Below are positions 1 to 9,186 of a stretch of DNA of 64,000 nt, piece after piece. Source of the stretch: JAEUWI01 sp942492815 (GTDB taxonomy: Bacteria; Hydrogenedentota; Hydrogenedentia; Hydrogenedentales; JAEUWI01); NCBI GenBank assembly GCA_942492815.1, contig OW818658.1, positions 4,216,001 to 4,280,000 of the forward strand, written 5' to 3'. Under the pieces are notes generated by a model. That model did not search any database, was not told where the DNA came from, and saw only the letters and a program-made list of their open reading frames with translations. The stretch's first letter is position 1. Every line of letters starts with the position of its first letter. The position numbers and the translations under genes were made by a program.

Positions 1-429
1 GGTATCGGCCAGTACGGTCACGTCCTCCCCCTGGACCATGATCAACTGCTCGGCGCCCACGCCATCCTCATTCAGATCGTCCGTATCCCGCTGGATCGTC
101 ACCAGCGTTCCTACTTCCAGGTTTCCGCTCACGTTCACGGCACTGCCGTTCCCGTCCATATCGGTCGCCATGTTGAACGAGAGCATATCCCCGGGCATCG
201 CGTCGGTATTGACGCTGGTTCCCTGGGCCTGTCGGAGACGGGGCACAACGGCGAGCAGGGCCCGGCGGGCTTCATCGTTGGAGCGCGCCTTCATTTCCTG
301 AATACGGGCGGTGTCGCCGATGCCGAGGGAAAGGGAGAAGAGGACACCCATGACGGCCGTGAGAATGGCCATGGAGAACATCATTTCAAGCAGGGTGACG
401 CCTGATCGCGAAGTCAGTTTGCGTTTCAT
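1..429 (-). CDS. Type IV prepilin / pseudopilin-like protein, cut by window edge
   Basis: The minus-strand reading frame opens at an ATG at 429 and stays open for 143 codons to the window start, so the C-terminus is missing. The N-terminus is a class III signal: a short basic leader (MKRKLTSRSG) followed by VTLLE with Glu at +5, then a hydrophobic helix. This is what the PilD/GspO-type peptidase cleaves. The remainder is a soluble domain with an acidic Asp/Asn-rich stretch near the cut end, as in minor pilins of the PulG/PilW type. It begins 1 nt after the stop codon of the upstream prepilin gene, so the two are surely co-transcribed. Likely role: minor subunit of a type II secretion or type IV pilus-like fibre. 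The exact subunit identity is not determinable. Confidence 0.8.
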   Translation of the reverse strand, partial: MKRKLTSRSGVTLLEMMFSMAILTAVMGVLFSLSLGIGDTARIQEMKARSNDEARRALLAVVPRLRQAQGTSVNTDAMPGDMLSFNMATDMDGNGSAVNVSGNLEVGTLVTIQRDTDDLNEDGVGAEQLIMVQGEDVTVLADT

Positions 430-430
430 A

Positions 431-883
431 TCAGCGGCTCACCGACGTTGTGGAATATACTTTGAAGACATGGCCCTTTTCATTGGTCCAGAGCAGGGTA
501 GCTTTAACTTCCAGTGGGTTGGGCAGATCGGGCAGGGCCTCCAGCAGCGCGCCGGAGTCGGGATCGACTGCAAGGTCCATGGGAAGCTCAACGGCTGCGC
601 CGTCGTCGTCGTAGCATTCCAGCAGAACGGATCGTTCCACGCCCGGCTTTTCCGGCGTGTCGGGCGCATAGAGGAGCAGATCCTTGAGCGGCTTGCCCCG
701 GAGTTCTTCCAGCGTGCTGTTTAACGCCGTGTTGGCGACGGCCTTTTCCTCATTGATCTTTCCAACGACGCTGATACTGATCAGGGAGCCGAAGAGTAGA
801 GAAAGTGTGGTGGCGAGGATGCCCATGGCGAACATAACCTCTACCAGACTCATGCCGGCGTTACTTGCTGGATTTCGTGTCAT
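431..883 (-). CDS. Type IV prepilin-like minor pilin (PilV/GspI-like)
   Basis: A 150-residue protein. I start it at the ATG at 883 because an AGGAG lies 8 nt upstream; an upstream in-frame TTG at 922 would add a non-prepilin leader. The N-terminus MTRNPASNAG is followed by MSLVE, the prepilin cleavage motif with Glu at +5, then a hydrophobic segment (about residues 11-37). A globular domain of about 110 residues follows. The gene sits immediately upstream of another prepilin gene (1-nt gap), typical of minor-pilin clusters. It belongs to the general PilV/GspI class by size and layout, which is inference. The operon continues beyond the left edge. Confidence 0.75.
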   Translation of the reverse strand: MTRNPASNAGMSLVEVMFAMGILATTLSLLFGSLISISVVGKINEEKAVANTALNSTLEELRGKPLKDLLLYAPDTPEKPGVERSVLLECYDDDGAAVELPMDLAVDPDSGALLEALPDLPNPLEVKATLLWTNEKGHVFKVYSTTSVSR

Positions 884-1462
884 AAGCAGTCTCCTGTGGG
901 ATGGCACCATGCGATCCACCAAAGACTAGAGCACCTTACGTGCCAAGACGCTACGCAGAGACGACCTTAAGATGTAAGTATCTCATTTAAAATCGTTTAA
1001 GATTTGCCGTAGCCCCAACCCCGATGCGCCGCCCCTGTCGGCATGCGTGTTTTTACACGCAAAACGTAGAATATTCCACAGTCATGACACGGCAAAACCG
1101 AATAATTACGGAGCGACCGGAAGGCGGCAAGAGGTGGGAAGAGTTGACACATGCTTGCGCTGACGTACGCGCCTGCACCACCGTTGCGGTCCGCAAAAGG
1201 GCCGTTTGCAGGGTGCCCGCCGGGAACTTTGATGGAATTGGCAATCGGTGTGCTTCTTGCTCCATCATGACATCATCAAGTTGTAGGTCCGTGATATGGA
1301 GAATCAGCGGTCCGGCGTGCGTGCGTTTCGACATGCCCACCGGCCCTACGCATTGGGACAGGACTTACACGATACGGTGGCGCCTGGGGAACAGGAAGCC
1401 GCTTACCACGGTGCCGGACCTGGTCCGGGACCTACGGTAAACCTGGCGCCATCACGGGGTCT
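884..1462. other. Intergenic region, no gene recognised
   Basis: About 580 bp lie between the prepilin pair and the efflux outer-membrane gene, both on the minus strand. Overlapping short open frames exist on both strands here (for example around 1024-1440 and 1053-1340), but their translations are Arg/Cys/His-rich without recognisable domains or ribosome-binding sites. The prepilin promoter should lie in this stretch. I see only an AT-rich tract around 965-1010 and no convincing -35/-10 pair. Confidence 0.5.
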
Positions 1463-1501
1463 CCCCCGCCGGGCCGGCATCCGTGCCGAGCCTGGCGGGG
1501 G
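1463..1501 (-). terminator. Strong GC hairpin downstream of efflux operon
   Basis: CCCCCGCCGGG at 1463-1473 pairs with CCTGGCGGGGG at 1491-1501 through one G-U wobble. An inner CGGCA/TGCCG stem (1475-1479 with 1484-1488) closes the loop. It lies 30 nt past the stop of the outer-membrane factor gene. It lacks a U-tract, so it may be an RNA-stabilising 3' hairpin rather than a classical intrinsic terminator. Confidence 0.45.
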
Positions 1502-1530
1502 GGCATTATGAAACGGTAGTGGAAAGGCGC

Positions 1531-3138
1531 TCAGGGCGCAGCGGCGGGTTCAACCGGTGTGGAGCCTTCCGGGACGCTCAGGGTCGCCGGATCCCAGCCA
1601 CCGCCCAGAGACTTGAAGAGGGAAACCAGATTGGCGAGGATAATACTCTCGCTCTGGACCAACTGATCCTCGCTTTCAAAAAGGTCGCGCTGGGCCTGAA
1701 GGGCGTTCAGGAATCCTTCCAATCCACGGGCATAGCGCTCGTTGGCCAGGGAGACGGCGCGCTGGTTGGCGGCGACGGCATCCTGCAAAGAACGGCGGTA
1801 GACCTGCTCGGAGTTAAAGGAAACGAGAGAAGTCTCCACGTCGGCCAAAGCCTGCATGATCGTCTGCTCATAGCGGATGAGGGCCTGTTCCTGACGTTCG
1901 TTCTGCACCTCGATGTTCGCGCGGATGCGTCCGCCCTGAAAAATGGGCCAGCTCACGCTGGGGCCAAAGCTCCAGAGTTGATTGGCGTTGTTCAGCGCGC
2001 TGCCAACAACATTACTCTGGCCTGAAACACCGCCCGTCAGGAAGAACTTCGGATAGAGATCCGCCTTAGCTACGCCAATGCGGGCATTTTCGGCGGCGAG
2101 TTGCCGCTCGGCCACGCGAATGTCCGGGCGGCGCTTCAACAATTCGGACGGAAGCCCGACGGGGATTTCCGCCGGAACGGCGGGCAACGGCGCCGAGGGT
2201 TCAAGTTCGGCCAGGAGCATGCCCGGCTCTCCACCGAGGAGCACACCGAGGCGGTAGATAGCGCTGGCGATCTGTTGACCCAACAACGGTACCTGGCCCT
2301 CGAAGACCGCCAGCAACGACCTGGCGCGAACCGCATCAAGTTCGCTGCTGAGCCCGGCTTCATAGCGCGCGGCGGTCAGCTTGACAGTCTCGGCCTGGGC
2401 CGTGATGTTGCGCTGGGTGATGGCGAGACGATTCTGGGCGGCGCGCAGGTCGATGTAATTCAGCGCAACTTCGGCCACGAGAGACACGAGCACTTGGCGC
2501 TCCGCCTCCACCACGGCCTCCAGATCGGCATCGGCGGCTTCTACGGCGCGCCGATTCCCGCCAAAGACATCCAGCTCCCAGGAGGCGTCGAAGCCCATGG
2601 AAAACAAGTCACTGGTCCGGTCCGCCGCACCGCCCGTCGGGCTGATGGTCAGCCCCGTGGTGCCACCCGCCGCCGAGGCAGTCTGGGTGAGGCTCACGTT
2701 GCGTCCGCGAATGTTGATGGTGCGCGTCAGGCCACCGGGCCCAAATCCGATGCTGCCGGACACGGGCGGGCCGCTGCTGACCTGCTGCTCGGGACCCTGA
2801 CTGCGCTTGAGCGAGGCCCCGGCGTTGACGCTGGGGAGCAGGCTGGACGCCACGATACCCCGGGCGGCCCGGGCTTCACGAACACGCGACGCGGCGGACC
2901 GTAGATCGAAATTGCTTTCGACGGCGCGGGCAATCAGGCTGTCCAGCATGGGATCGTTGAACTGGGTCCACCAGGCGGTAATGTCGCCCGGCGCGGTATT
3001 AACGCCTCCGGCTTTCTCGGACACCCAGTCTTCGGGGGTCGCGATATCGGGCCGGGCGTAGTCTGGCCCGGTCATGCAACCGGATGCGAGGAGCGCGAAG
3101 AGCGCCGCCAGGCCGGTCTGCTTAAGGGGTACTATCAT
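1531..3138 (-). CDS. RND efflux outer-membrane lipoprotein (OprM/NodT family)
   Basis: A 535-residue TolC-superfamily outer membrane factor, the exit duct of a tripartite RND pump. The N-terminus carries a lipoprotein signal with lipobox LASGC (Cys about residue 21). GPDYARPD and an early PEDW motif are typical of NodT/OprM proteins. Two OEP repeats follow, with long amphipathic helices and a conserved LPSELLKRRPDI motif in the second half. The sequence inside repeat one (about residues 100-170) contains a Gly/Ser/Thr-rich insertion, longer than in Pseudomonas OprM. The ATG overlaps the stop of the RND pump gene by 4 nt (ATGA), so translation is coupled. It is the last gene of the tetR-MFP-RND-OMF transcription unit. 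Confidence 0.93.
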   Translation of the reverse strand: MIVPLKQTGLAALFALLASGCMTGPDYARPDIATPEDWVSEKAGGVNTAPGDITAWWTQFNDPMLDSLIARAVESNFDLRSAASRVREARAARGIVASSLLPSVNAGASLKRSQGPEQQVSSGPPVSGSIGFGPGGLTRTINIRGRNVSLTQTASAAGGTTGLTISPTGGAADRTSDLFSMGFDASWELDVFGGNRRAVEAADADLEAVVEAERQVLVSLVAEVALNYIDLRAAQNRLAITQRNITAQAETVKLTAARYEAGLSSELDAVRARSLLAVFEGQVPLLGQQIASAIYRLGVLLGGEPGMLLAELEPSAPLPAVPAEIPVGLPSELLKRRPDIRVAERQLAAENARIGVAKADLYPKFFLTGGVSGQSNVVGSALNNANQLWSFGPSVSWPIFQGGRIRANIEVQNERQEQALIRYEQTIMQALADVETSLVSFNSEQVYRRSLQDAVAANQRAVSLANERYARGLEGFLNALQAQRDLFESEDQLVQSESIILANLVSLFKSLGGGWDPATLSVPEGSTPVEPAAAP

Positions 3139-6100
3139 TTGTGCGCCTCCGTCGCGGGGCTTGCCTCTTCGGCATCCGCGGATTTGCGGCTGAGCTTGTC
3201 GGTAATGGCCTGAATGACCACGAAGAAGAGGGGCACGAAGACCACGGCCAGGAAGGTGGCCGAAATCATGCCGCCCAGGATGCCGATGCCGATGGACTGA
3301 CGGCCCGCGGCACCTGCGCCGCTGCTGATGGCCAGGGGCAGAACGCCCAGCACGAAGGCCAGCGACGTCATCAGGATCGGCCGCAATCGCAGTCGCGCGG
3401 CCTCGAGTGCGGCTTCAACGACACCCTTGCCTTCACGGTGTTCGTGCGCGGCGAACTCCACAATAAGGATCGCATTCTTCGCCGCCAGTCCCACAAGCGT
3501 GAGCAGGCCGACCTGGAAGTAGATGTCTTTTGGCATGCCGAAGATGAACACGGCGAAGATGGCGCCGAAAAGCCCGAAGGGCACGGCCAGCAACACCGCC
3601 AGTGGCAACGACCACTTCTCGTATTGGGCGGCCAGCACGAGGAACACCATCACGAGGCCGAAGGCAAGCACATACGGTGCCTGGTTGCCGGCCCGTACTT
3701 CCTGATAGGAAGCGCCGCTCCAGGAGTAGCCATAGCCGTCGGGAAGGTTTTTCGCGGCGAGCTCCTCAATAATCTTGATCGCATCGCCGGTGCTGTAGCC
3801 CGGCGCGGGCACGCCGGTGATTTGCACCGAGGGGTAGCTGTTAAAGCGCGTGACGAGATTGGGACCGGCCTTGTATTCCAGATCCAGTACGCCGGAGAGC
3901 TCCACCATGTCGCCCTGATCATTGCGCGCATAGATCCGCCGGATATCGTCGGGCTTCTGCCGGAACTCGGATTCCGCCTGAACCTGAACGCGGTAGACAC
4001 GGCCAAACTTTGTGAAGTCGTTCACATAAAGGGACCCCAGATAAGCCTGGAGACTGTCGAAGATTTCCGTCATCGGAAGGCCCATCGCCTTGGCGCGGGT
4101 CCGGTCCACGTCCACGAAAATGCGTGGCTGGCCCATGTTGATCGTCGAATTCAAGAACTGCAGGCGCGGGTCGGCTCCCAGGGCCGCCATGAACTCATGG
4201 GAAACTTCGGTGAGTTTCTCGACATTGCCGACGCCGCGGCCTTCGAGCTGCATTTCGAAGCCTGCGCGAACGCCAAGGCCGCGAATGGCCGGTGGATTCA
4301 ATGCGAGAATCAACGCGTCCTTGTTACCCCCGAATCGGCCAAACATGCGGCCAACCAGGCTGTCCACGTGATGTTCGGGTCCGGGCCGGTCCTCCCAGTT
4401 CTTCAGATTCACAAACATGACCGCGCCGTTGGTGTTCGGCACGAAACCCGAGAGGAAATCAAGGCCCACCAGCGCCACCATGTGTTCGACTTCGGGCTGT
4501 TCCAATACGAAGGACTCGATTTCCTTCACCACGGCCTCAGTGCGGTTGAGCGCGCTACCCTGGGGAAGCTGCACGGCGATGATGAAATAGCCCTGATCTT
4601 CCTGTGGTACGAAGCCACCCGGGACGCGCCCGAACAACACGTAGGTCAGGTAGACCAGTCCGATAAAGAAGGCGATGGTAATGTACCCGAAACGGATGGC
4701 CTGACGGACCACCGCGATGTAGACTTGGCGACCCTTGTCAAAGCACCAGTCGAAGGCACGGAAGGGCGCCCACTTCTGGTGGTTGGCGCGCAGCATGATG
4801 CGGCAGAGTGCGGGGCTGAGTGAGAGCGCCACGAGGCCGGAAATAGCCACGGACACCGAGATGGTGATGGCGAACTGCCGGTACATGGCGCCGGTAAGAC
4901 CGCTGAGAAAGGCCACCGGCAAATACACGGCGAGGAGCACGAGCACACTGGCCACCACCGCGCCAAAGATCTGCTGGGTCGCCTTGATGGTCGCTTCGCG
5001 ACGCGACAGATTGCCTTCGTGGAGCACGCGCTCCACATTCTCCACCACGAGAATGGCGTCGTCCACGACGATACCGATGGCAAGCACCAGGCCGAACAGG
5101 GTCAGGGTGTTGATGGAGAATCCAAAGGCGTACATCCCGAGAAAGGTACCGATAATCGATACCGGCACCGCGAGCAGCGGGATGAGTGTGGCGCGCCAGC
5201 TCCCCAGGAACACAAACACCACCAGCACGACCAGGAAGGCCGCCTCCAGCAGCGTTTTCACGACCTCGGAGATGGAGGAGTCGATGAAGCGCGTGATGTC
5301 GAAGGGAATGCTGTACGTGACGCCTTCGGGAAACTCCGACTTGAGCACCTCCATGGCGTCCTTGACGCCGATCAAGGTCGACAGGGCGTTGGCGCCGGGC
5401 TGGAGGAAAATCAGAATGGGCACCGCCGGTTGTGCGTTGTAGCGACCAAAAGAGTCATAGCTCAGGGAGCCCAACTCCACGCGTGCGACGTCGCCCAGTC
5501 GAAGGACGGAGCCGTCCTCGTTTGCCCGCAGGATAATGTCCTTGTACTCCTCGGGTTCGGAGAGACGCCCCTGGGTAATGACGGGGATCGTGAACGCGAC
5601 TTCGCCGTCATTGGGGGCAGCGCCGATGCGCCCCGCGGCGAAGAGCGAATTCTGCTCCCGGATGGACTTGGCCACGTCACTGATCGTGAGCCCTTTCGAG
5701 GCCAGGTCGTCCGGGTTCAGCCAGATGCGCATCGAATAGTCTTTTCCGCCAAATACCTGCACGTCGCCCACACCGGGAACGCGCTTCAGTGCATCCAGCA
5801 GATTAATCGTCGCGTAGTTGGCCAGGTAGAGATCGTCCACCTTGCCATCCGCCGCATTGAGCGCGACCACGCCGAGAATGTTGTTCGCGCGCTTGTTTAC
5901 CGACAGGCCCTGACGGATCACCTCCTGAGGTAGTCGCGGTTCGGCGCGCTTGAGCCGGTTCTGCACTTCCACGGCGGCGATGTCGAGATCCGCGCCAATA
6001 TCAAAGGTACATACAACGCTGAGGCGCCCCGTGTTGGTGGCGGTGGACTGGTAGTAGATCAAATTTTCGATGCCGCTCAGTTCCTGCTCGATCGGCGTTG

Positions 6101-6287
6101 CAATCGATTCGGAGACGGTCTCGGCATCGGCCCCGGGATAATTGGCTTCGATCACCACCGTGGGCGGGGTGATTTCCGGCGACTGCTCCACGGGAAGAAA
6201 GAGGATGGACACCGCACCGCAGAGCGTTATCACGATGGATATAACGGCGGCAAATACGGGCCGGTCGATGAAAAATTTAGCCAGCAT
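3135..6287 (-). CDS. RND multidrug efflux transporter, HAE1 family (AcrB/MexF-like)
   Basis: A 1050-residue inner-membrane proton/drug antiporter, normal length for HAE1 pumps. The N-terminus FFIDRPVFAAVISIVI is the canonical first membrane segment. The proton-relay residues are visible: adjacent aspartates in the TM4 motif GIVVDDAILVVENVERV and the TM10 lysine in AAKNAILIVEFA. The large periplasmic porter and docking loops follow TM1 and TM7. The ending (SPATEAHK) is a short hydrophilic tail. It forms a complex with the adjacent membrane-fusion protein (4-nt gap upstream) and the outer membrane factor (4-nt overlap downstream). The substrate cannot be predicted; the closest type by motif is MexF/OqxB-like. 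Confidence 0.95.
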   Translation of the reverse strand: MLAKFFIDRPVFAAVISIVITLCGAVSILFLPVEQSPEITPPTVVIEANYPGADAETVSESIATPIEQELSGIENLIYYQSTATNTGRLSVVCTFDIGADLDIAAVEVQNRLKRAEPRLPQEVIRQGLSVNKRANNILGVVALNAADGKVDDLYLANYATINLLDALKRVPGVGDVQVFGGKDYSMRIWLNPDDLASKGLTISDVAKSIREQNSLFAAGRIGAAPNDGEVAFTIPVITQGRLSEPEEYKDIILRANEDGSVLRLGDVARVELGSLSYDSFGRYNAQPAVPILIFLQPGANALSTLIGVKDAMEVLKSEFPEGVTYSIPFDITRFIDSSISEVVKTLLEAAFLVVLVVFVFLGSWRATLIPLLAVPVSIIGTFLGMYAFGFSINTLTLFGLVLAIGIVVDDAILVVENVERVLHEGNLSRREATIKATQQIFGAVVASVLVLLAVYLPVAFLSGLTGAMYRQFAITISVSVAISGLVALSLSPALCRIMLRANHQKWAPFRAFDWCFDKGRQVYIAVVRQAIRFGYITIAFFIGLVYLTYVLFGRVPGGFVPQEDQGYFIIAVQLPQGSALNRTEAVVKEIESFVLEQPEVEHMVALVGLDFLSGFVPNTNGAVMFVNLKNWEDRPGPEHHVDSLVGRMFGRFGGNKDALILALNPPAIRGLGVRAGFEMQLEGRGVGNVEKLTEVSHEFMAALGADPRLQFLNSTINMGQPRIFVDVDRTRAKAMGLPMTEIFDSLQAYLGSLYVNDFTKFGRVYRVQVQAESEFRQKPDDIRRIYARNDQGDMVELSGVLDLEYKAGPNLVTRFNSYPSVQITGVPAPGYSTGDAIKIIEELAAKNLPDGYGYSWSGASYQEVRAGNQAPYVLAFGLVMVFLVLAAQYEKWSLPLAVLLAVPFGLFGAIFAVFIFGMPKDIYFQVGLLTLVGLAAKNAILIVEFAAHEHREGKGVVEAALEAARLRLRPILMTSLAFVLGVLPLAISSGAGAAGRQSIGIGILGGMISATFLAVVFVPLFFVVIQAITDKLSRKSADAEEASPATEAHK

Positions 6288-6291
6288 CGCG

Positions 6292-7443
6292 CTAGTTCTC
6301 CGACGTCGCTTCTGCGGCCGCTTCCAGCGGCGCAGGGGTCACGGCGGTACCCGGCTGGACTTTGGTGACCCCGTCCACAATGACCTTCTCGCCTGCGGCG
6401 AGGCCGGACTCTATGATCCAGTCGGCGCCGCTCCATGAGCCCGGTTCAATAATGCGCAGTTCCGCCGTGTTATCTTCCTTGAGGACGTACACGTAGCTAC
6501 CCTGGGGGGATTCGCTCACCGCCCGCTGGGGAATGGCGATGGCGTTGGGGCGAACGTACCCGCGCATATGCGCCCGCACGAATTGTCCCGGCTTAAGTTT
6601 CCGCTCGGGATTCTCAAAAGTAGCGCGTAGTTCCAGAGAGCCCATCCCGGTGTTCACGGTGGTGCTTTCGAAATCCAGCGTGCCCTGAACCGGATAGGTG
6701 CTCCCGTCGAGCAGGGTGATCTCGAGATAGGGTGCCCCTCCACCGTTCACCGTATAGCTCCCGTCCGCCTCGAGCGAACGCCACTGCAGGTAGTCCCGCT
6801 CCGTCATCTGGTAGCTGACGTAAATTGGATCCACCTGATGCATTACGGTGAGCAGTCCGTTCTGCGCCTGGTCCACCAGGCTTCCAATTTCCTTGAGGGT
6901 CTTGCCGACATAGCCGGTCAGAGGAGCCTCGATTACCGTATAGCCAAGTTCCAGCTCGGCCTTGGCCTGCTCGGCCTTGACCAGATTAAGCGCGGCCGCC
7001 GCATCGCTCTGCTCGGCCAGTTGCTTGTCCAGATCACTTTGGGCTATCGCGCCCGGCACGGATACGGATTTCAAGCGGGCCGCTTCCTTTTCGGCCAGCT
7101 TCACGCGGGTCTCCGCCTGGGTCACTCGCGCTTTGGCGATCTGGAGGTCCGCCTCGAAAGGGAGGGGATCGATTTTGTAAAGCTGTTTGCCCGCCTCCAC
7201 CAGAGTGCCTTCTTCAAAGTCACGGGAATCCAGGAAACCCTGGACTCGGGCGCGAACTTCAACCACCTTGGAGGCCTCCGTGACGCCGACAAAGTCGAAC
7301 GACACGGGCATCGAGCGGGCTTCAACCACCACGAAGGATACTTGGGGTGGAGGGGGCGGCCCGCCTGGCTGGGCGAGGGAAATTTTGGTTAGTAATACAA
7401 ATAACACTAACATGGAAGTTCGAAGAGAGGGTGAGTACTGCAT
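6292..7443 (-). CDS. RND efflux periplasmic adaptor (membrane fusion protein, AcrA/MexE-like)
   Basis: A 383-residue HlyD/AcrA-family adaptor. It has a Sec signal (MLVLFVLLTKISLAQ) without a lipobox, so it is likely periplasmic or anchored by the uncleaved signal. After a Pro-rich linker come the barrel-sandwich half motif VEVRARVQGFLDSRDFEEGTLV, an alpha-hairpin (about residues 100-175) and the second lipoyl half YTVIEAPLTGYVGKTL. The beta-barrel domain contains LKPGQFVRAHMRG, followed by the membrane-proximal domain. It bridges the RND pump and the outer-membrane duct encoded downstream. The start at 7443 is preceded by AAAGG. The 161-bp gap upstream to the tetR stop shows no copy of the tetR operator, so expression probably depends on the tetR promoter. 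Confidence 0.93.
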   Translation of the reverse strand: MQYSPSLRTSMLVLFVLLTKISLAQPGGPPPPPQVSFVVVEARSMPVSFDFVGVTEASKVVEVRARVQGFLDSRDFEEGTLVEAGKQLYKIDPLPFEADLQIAKARVTQAETRVKLAEKEAARLKSVSVPGAIAQSDLDKQLAEQSDAAAALNLVKAEQAKAELELGYTVIEAPLTGYVGKTLKEIGSLVDQAQNGLLTVMHQVDPIYVSYQMTERDYLQWRSLEADGSYTVNGGGAPYLEITLLDGSTYPVQGTLDFESTTVNTGMGSLELRATFENPERKLKPGQFVRAHMRGYVRPNAIAIPQRAVSESPQGSYVYVLKEDNTAELRIIEPGSWSGADWIIESGLAAGEKVIVDGVTKVQPGTAVTPAPLEAAAEATSEN

Positions 7444-7604
7444 TCGGCAACCTTTCTATGGCCCGTTTCCAGCCCGGAGCATGCGGGGGTACAGCTCGGG
7501 ATGGACAAGATTCCTGCTTCCTAAAGACTATGCGCACTGTGCGCCATTGCGGGGCGCGCCGCCGACTCGCGCCCGTTGTGTTGTGCCCCAATCGTCGTGC
7601 GAAA

Positions 7605-8159
7605 TTACACCTGCGCGCCAGCCAGCCGGTTTGCCATGGCAAGCATGGCCTCCACCAGCGCCCGGCGCCGTTCTTCCGAGAAGGGGGACACATTCAAGGA
7701 TTCCATCAGCATGAGACCATCAGCCGCGAGAAGCAGTATGTTGGCCTCGTCCTGATCAACATCAAGCAATTCCAGATCGGAGACTCGCTGTTCGTGAAAC
7801 TTAAGTATGGGGGCTTTGAGATTGGGACAATTGGCCAGAGCGGCGACGAGCGCGGCACAGAGCTGAGGATTGCGCTCTTCGTCGAGCAGGGCACCTTCCA
7901 CATCGGCCCTCAGCATGGCCTCGGGGCCATTGCCGTAGGCCTCGCGGCGCGCCTGACGTTTTTCCTTGCCCTTCTCCATCAGACGGTCCACCAGGGCCTG
8001 AAGCAGGGCATCCTTGCTGGGAAAGTGGTAGAGGAGCCCGCCCTTGCTGACCTGTGCACGCTCCGCAACTGAATCAAGGGTGAGGCGCCACGCGCCCTGC
8101 TCGGTCAATAGTACTTCGGCCGCGTCAAGCATCAGATCTTTGCAACTGGGTCGTACCAT
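7605..8159 (-). CDS. TetR-family transcriptional repressor of the efflux operon
   Basis: A 184-residue regulator starting at MVRPSCKDL (ATG at 8159). An upstream in-frame start would read through the promoter and operator, so it is rejected. The N-terminal helix-turn-helix is classical: LTLDSVAERAQVSKGGLLYHFPSKDALLQALV. The C-terminal ligand-binding domain (about residues 65-184) resembles the TetR_C_6 type. It lies head-to-tail upstream of the MFP-RND-OMF genes. A sigma70-like promoter whose -10 is buried in a 30-bp palindrome directly precedes it, so it probably represses itself and the whole pump operon, with release by a pump substrate. Confidence 0.92.
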   Translation of the reverse strand: MVRPSCKDLMLDAAEVLLTEQGAWRLTLDSVAERAQVSKGGLLYHFPSKDALLQALVDRLMEKGKEKRQARREAYGNGPEAMLRADVEGALLDEERNPQLCAALVAALANCPNLKAPILKFHEQRVSDLELLDVDQDEANILLLAADGLMLMESLNVSPFSEERRRALVEAMLAMANRLAGAQV

Positions 8160-8175
8160 TGCTACCTTTCCATGA

Positions 8176-8226
8176 GTTACTGAACCGTCTGGACGGTATA
8201 GTAACACCCTTTGGGCCACCTGTCAA
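8176..8226 (-). promoter_or_regulatory. tetR/efflux promoter with 30-bp palindromic operator
   Basis: On the minus strand, TTGACA (8226-8221), a 17-bp spacer and TACTAT (8203-8198) form a near-consensus sigma70-type promoter. The -10 lies inside a palindrome at 8176-8205: outer arms GTTACT/AGTAAC, inner arms ACCGTC/GACGGT, centre TG, with only the GA/AT step unpaired. The centre is at 8190.5, 31 nt before the tetR ATG. A repressor bound here would block the -10 and start site directly. Confidence 0.85.
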
Positions 8227-8288
8227 ATCTCGGGCCACCCCGGGGAGCTCCTTGACCCTTTGGGGAGGTCCAACGTGCCGCCTGTGCT

Positions 8289-9182
8289 ATGCTTGCCGCC
8301 ATGCAGCTCCCCCATACAACGAACGCCCCCTCCGAATCTGGACAAGCCGTCCAACTGGCCTGTCGCAAGATTTGGGGCGGCAACTCCCAGACCGCCATGC
8401 CCATCACCCTGCCGGGACTCGCCGGGGTGCTTCATGCCATCCCGAAGGACAGCCACGTGGGCGGGGACCTCTACTATCTTTCCGCCTGCGGTGCGGGGAT
8501 CATGTCGCGCTTGTGCATTGCGGATGTGCGCGGGCACGGCGAAGGGGTGGCGGATTTCGCTGTCTGGCTGGAGCAGGTTTTCTCCGCCCATATGAACCGC
8601 CACAGCCCCTCGGGCGTGCTCCGCGAAGTCAACCAGCGCGCGGTAAAGCGCGGCCTGTGCCTCATGACCACCGCCCTGTGCTTCAGCTACAACTCCCTCA
8701 ACGGGCGCCTGGTCTTCTGCAACGCGGGCCATCCTCCCTTGCGCATTTGCCGTGCTGGCTCGGATCGATGGGACGCATTGGAAGTTCATGCAAGGGACAA
8801 ATCAAAGCCGTGGAATGTGCCCCTGGCTGTCACGGCGGATGCGCGCTACTCCGTCGGCAAGGCGCGGCTGAAACCGGGCGACCGCCTGTTGATCCACACG
8901 GACGGCCTGACCGAGGCCCACGATGCAAGCGGGCATCAACTGTCGGAGACCCTCTGGAAGCCGGGCCGCTTTCCCGACAGCAACGCCGGGCCAGGCGATA
9001 TCGCGTCGGGCTTGTTGAAGGTACTGCGCGACCACTTGGCCAACCCCGCCGAGGCGGACGATGATGTCACCTTTACGGTGCTGGAGGTGCTCCCCTTCCA
9101 GCCGGGCAACCGGGTGATGGCGTATTTCCGCAACAACTACGGCAAGGATGCGCGAACGCGGATGCGCGCGGAGAAGTCCTGA
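8289..9182 (+). CDS. PP2C-type SpoIIE-domain phosphatase (RsbU-like)
   Basis: A 297-residue single-domain protein. The motifs HVGGDLYYL, IADVRGHGEGVADF, FCNAGHPPLRI, GDRLLIHTDGLTEA and DDDVTFTVLEV are the metal-binding and core motifs of SpoIIE/RsbU-type PPM phosphatases, which dephosphorylate anti-anti-sigma proteins. No PAS, GAF, HAMP or receiver domain is present upstream, so it lacks its own sensor. No STAS or HATPase partner gene is adjacent. An ATG at 8301 is an equally possible start. The C-terminal extension after the core (about 25 residues) is basic. A repeat with GGGACCGTCC palindromes starts 4 nt after the stop codon and may serve as its terminator. Confidence 0.88.
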   Translation: MLAAMQLPHTTNAPSESGQAVQLACRKIWGGNSQTAMPITLPGLAGVLHAIPKDSHVGGDLYYLSACGAGIMSRLCIADVRGHGEGVADFAVWLEQVFSAHMNRHSPSGVLREVNQRAVKRGLCLMTTALCFSYNSLNGRLVFCNAGHPPLRICRAGSDRWDALEVHARDKSKPWNVPLAVTADARYSVGKARLKPGDRLLIHTDGLTEAHDASGHQLSETLWKPGRFPDSNAGPGDIASGLLKVLRDHLANPAEADDDVTFTVLEVLPFQPGNRVMAYFRNNYGKDARTRMRAEKS

Positions 9183-9186
9183 AAAG

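Noticed and set aside
1024..1440. Possible gene downstream of the prepilin promoter region
   Set aside because: Arg/Cys/His-rich translation without domain, signal peptide or ribosome site, and a competing antisense frame of equal quality.
3141..4823. Plus-strand frame of 560 codons opposite the RND pump
   Set aside because: Antisense shadow of the pump gene, His/Gln-rich composition, no domain and no ribosome-binding site.
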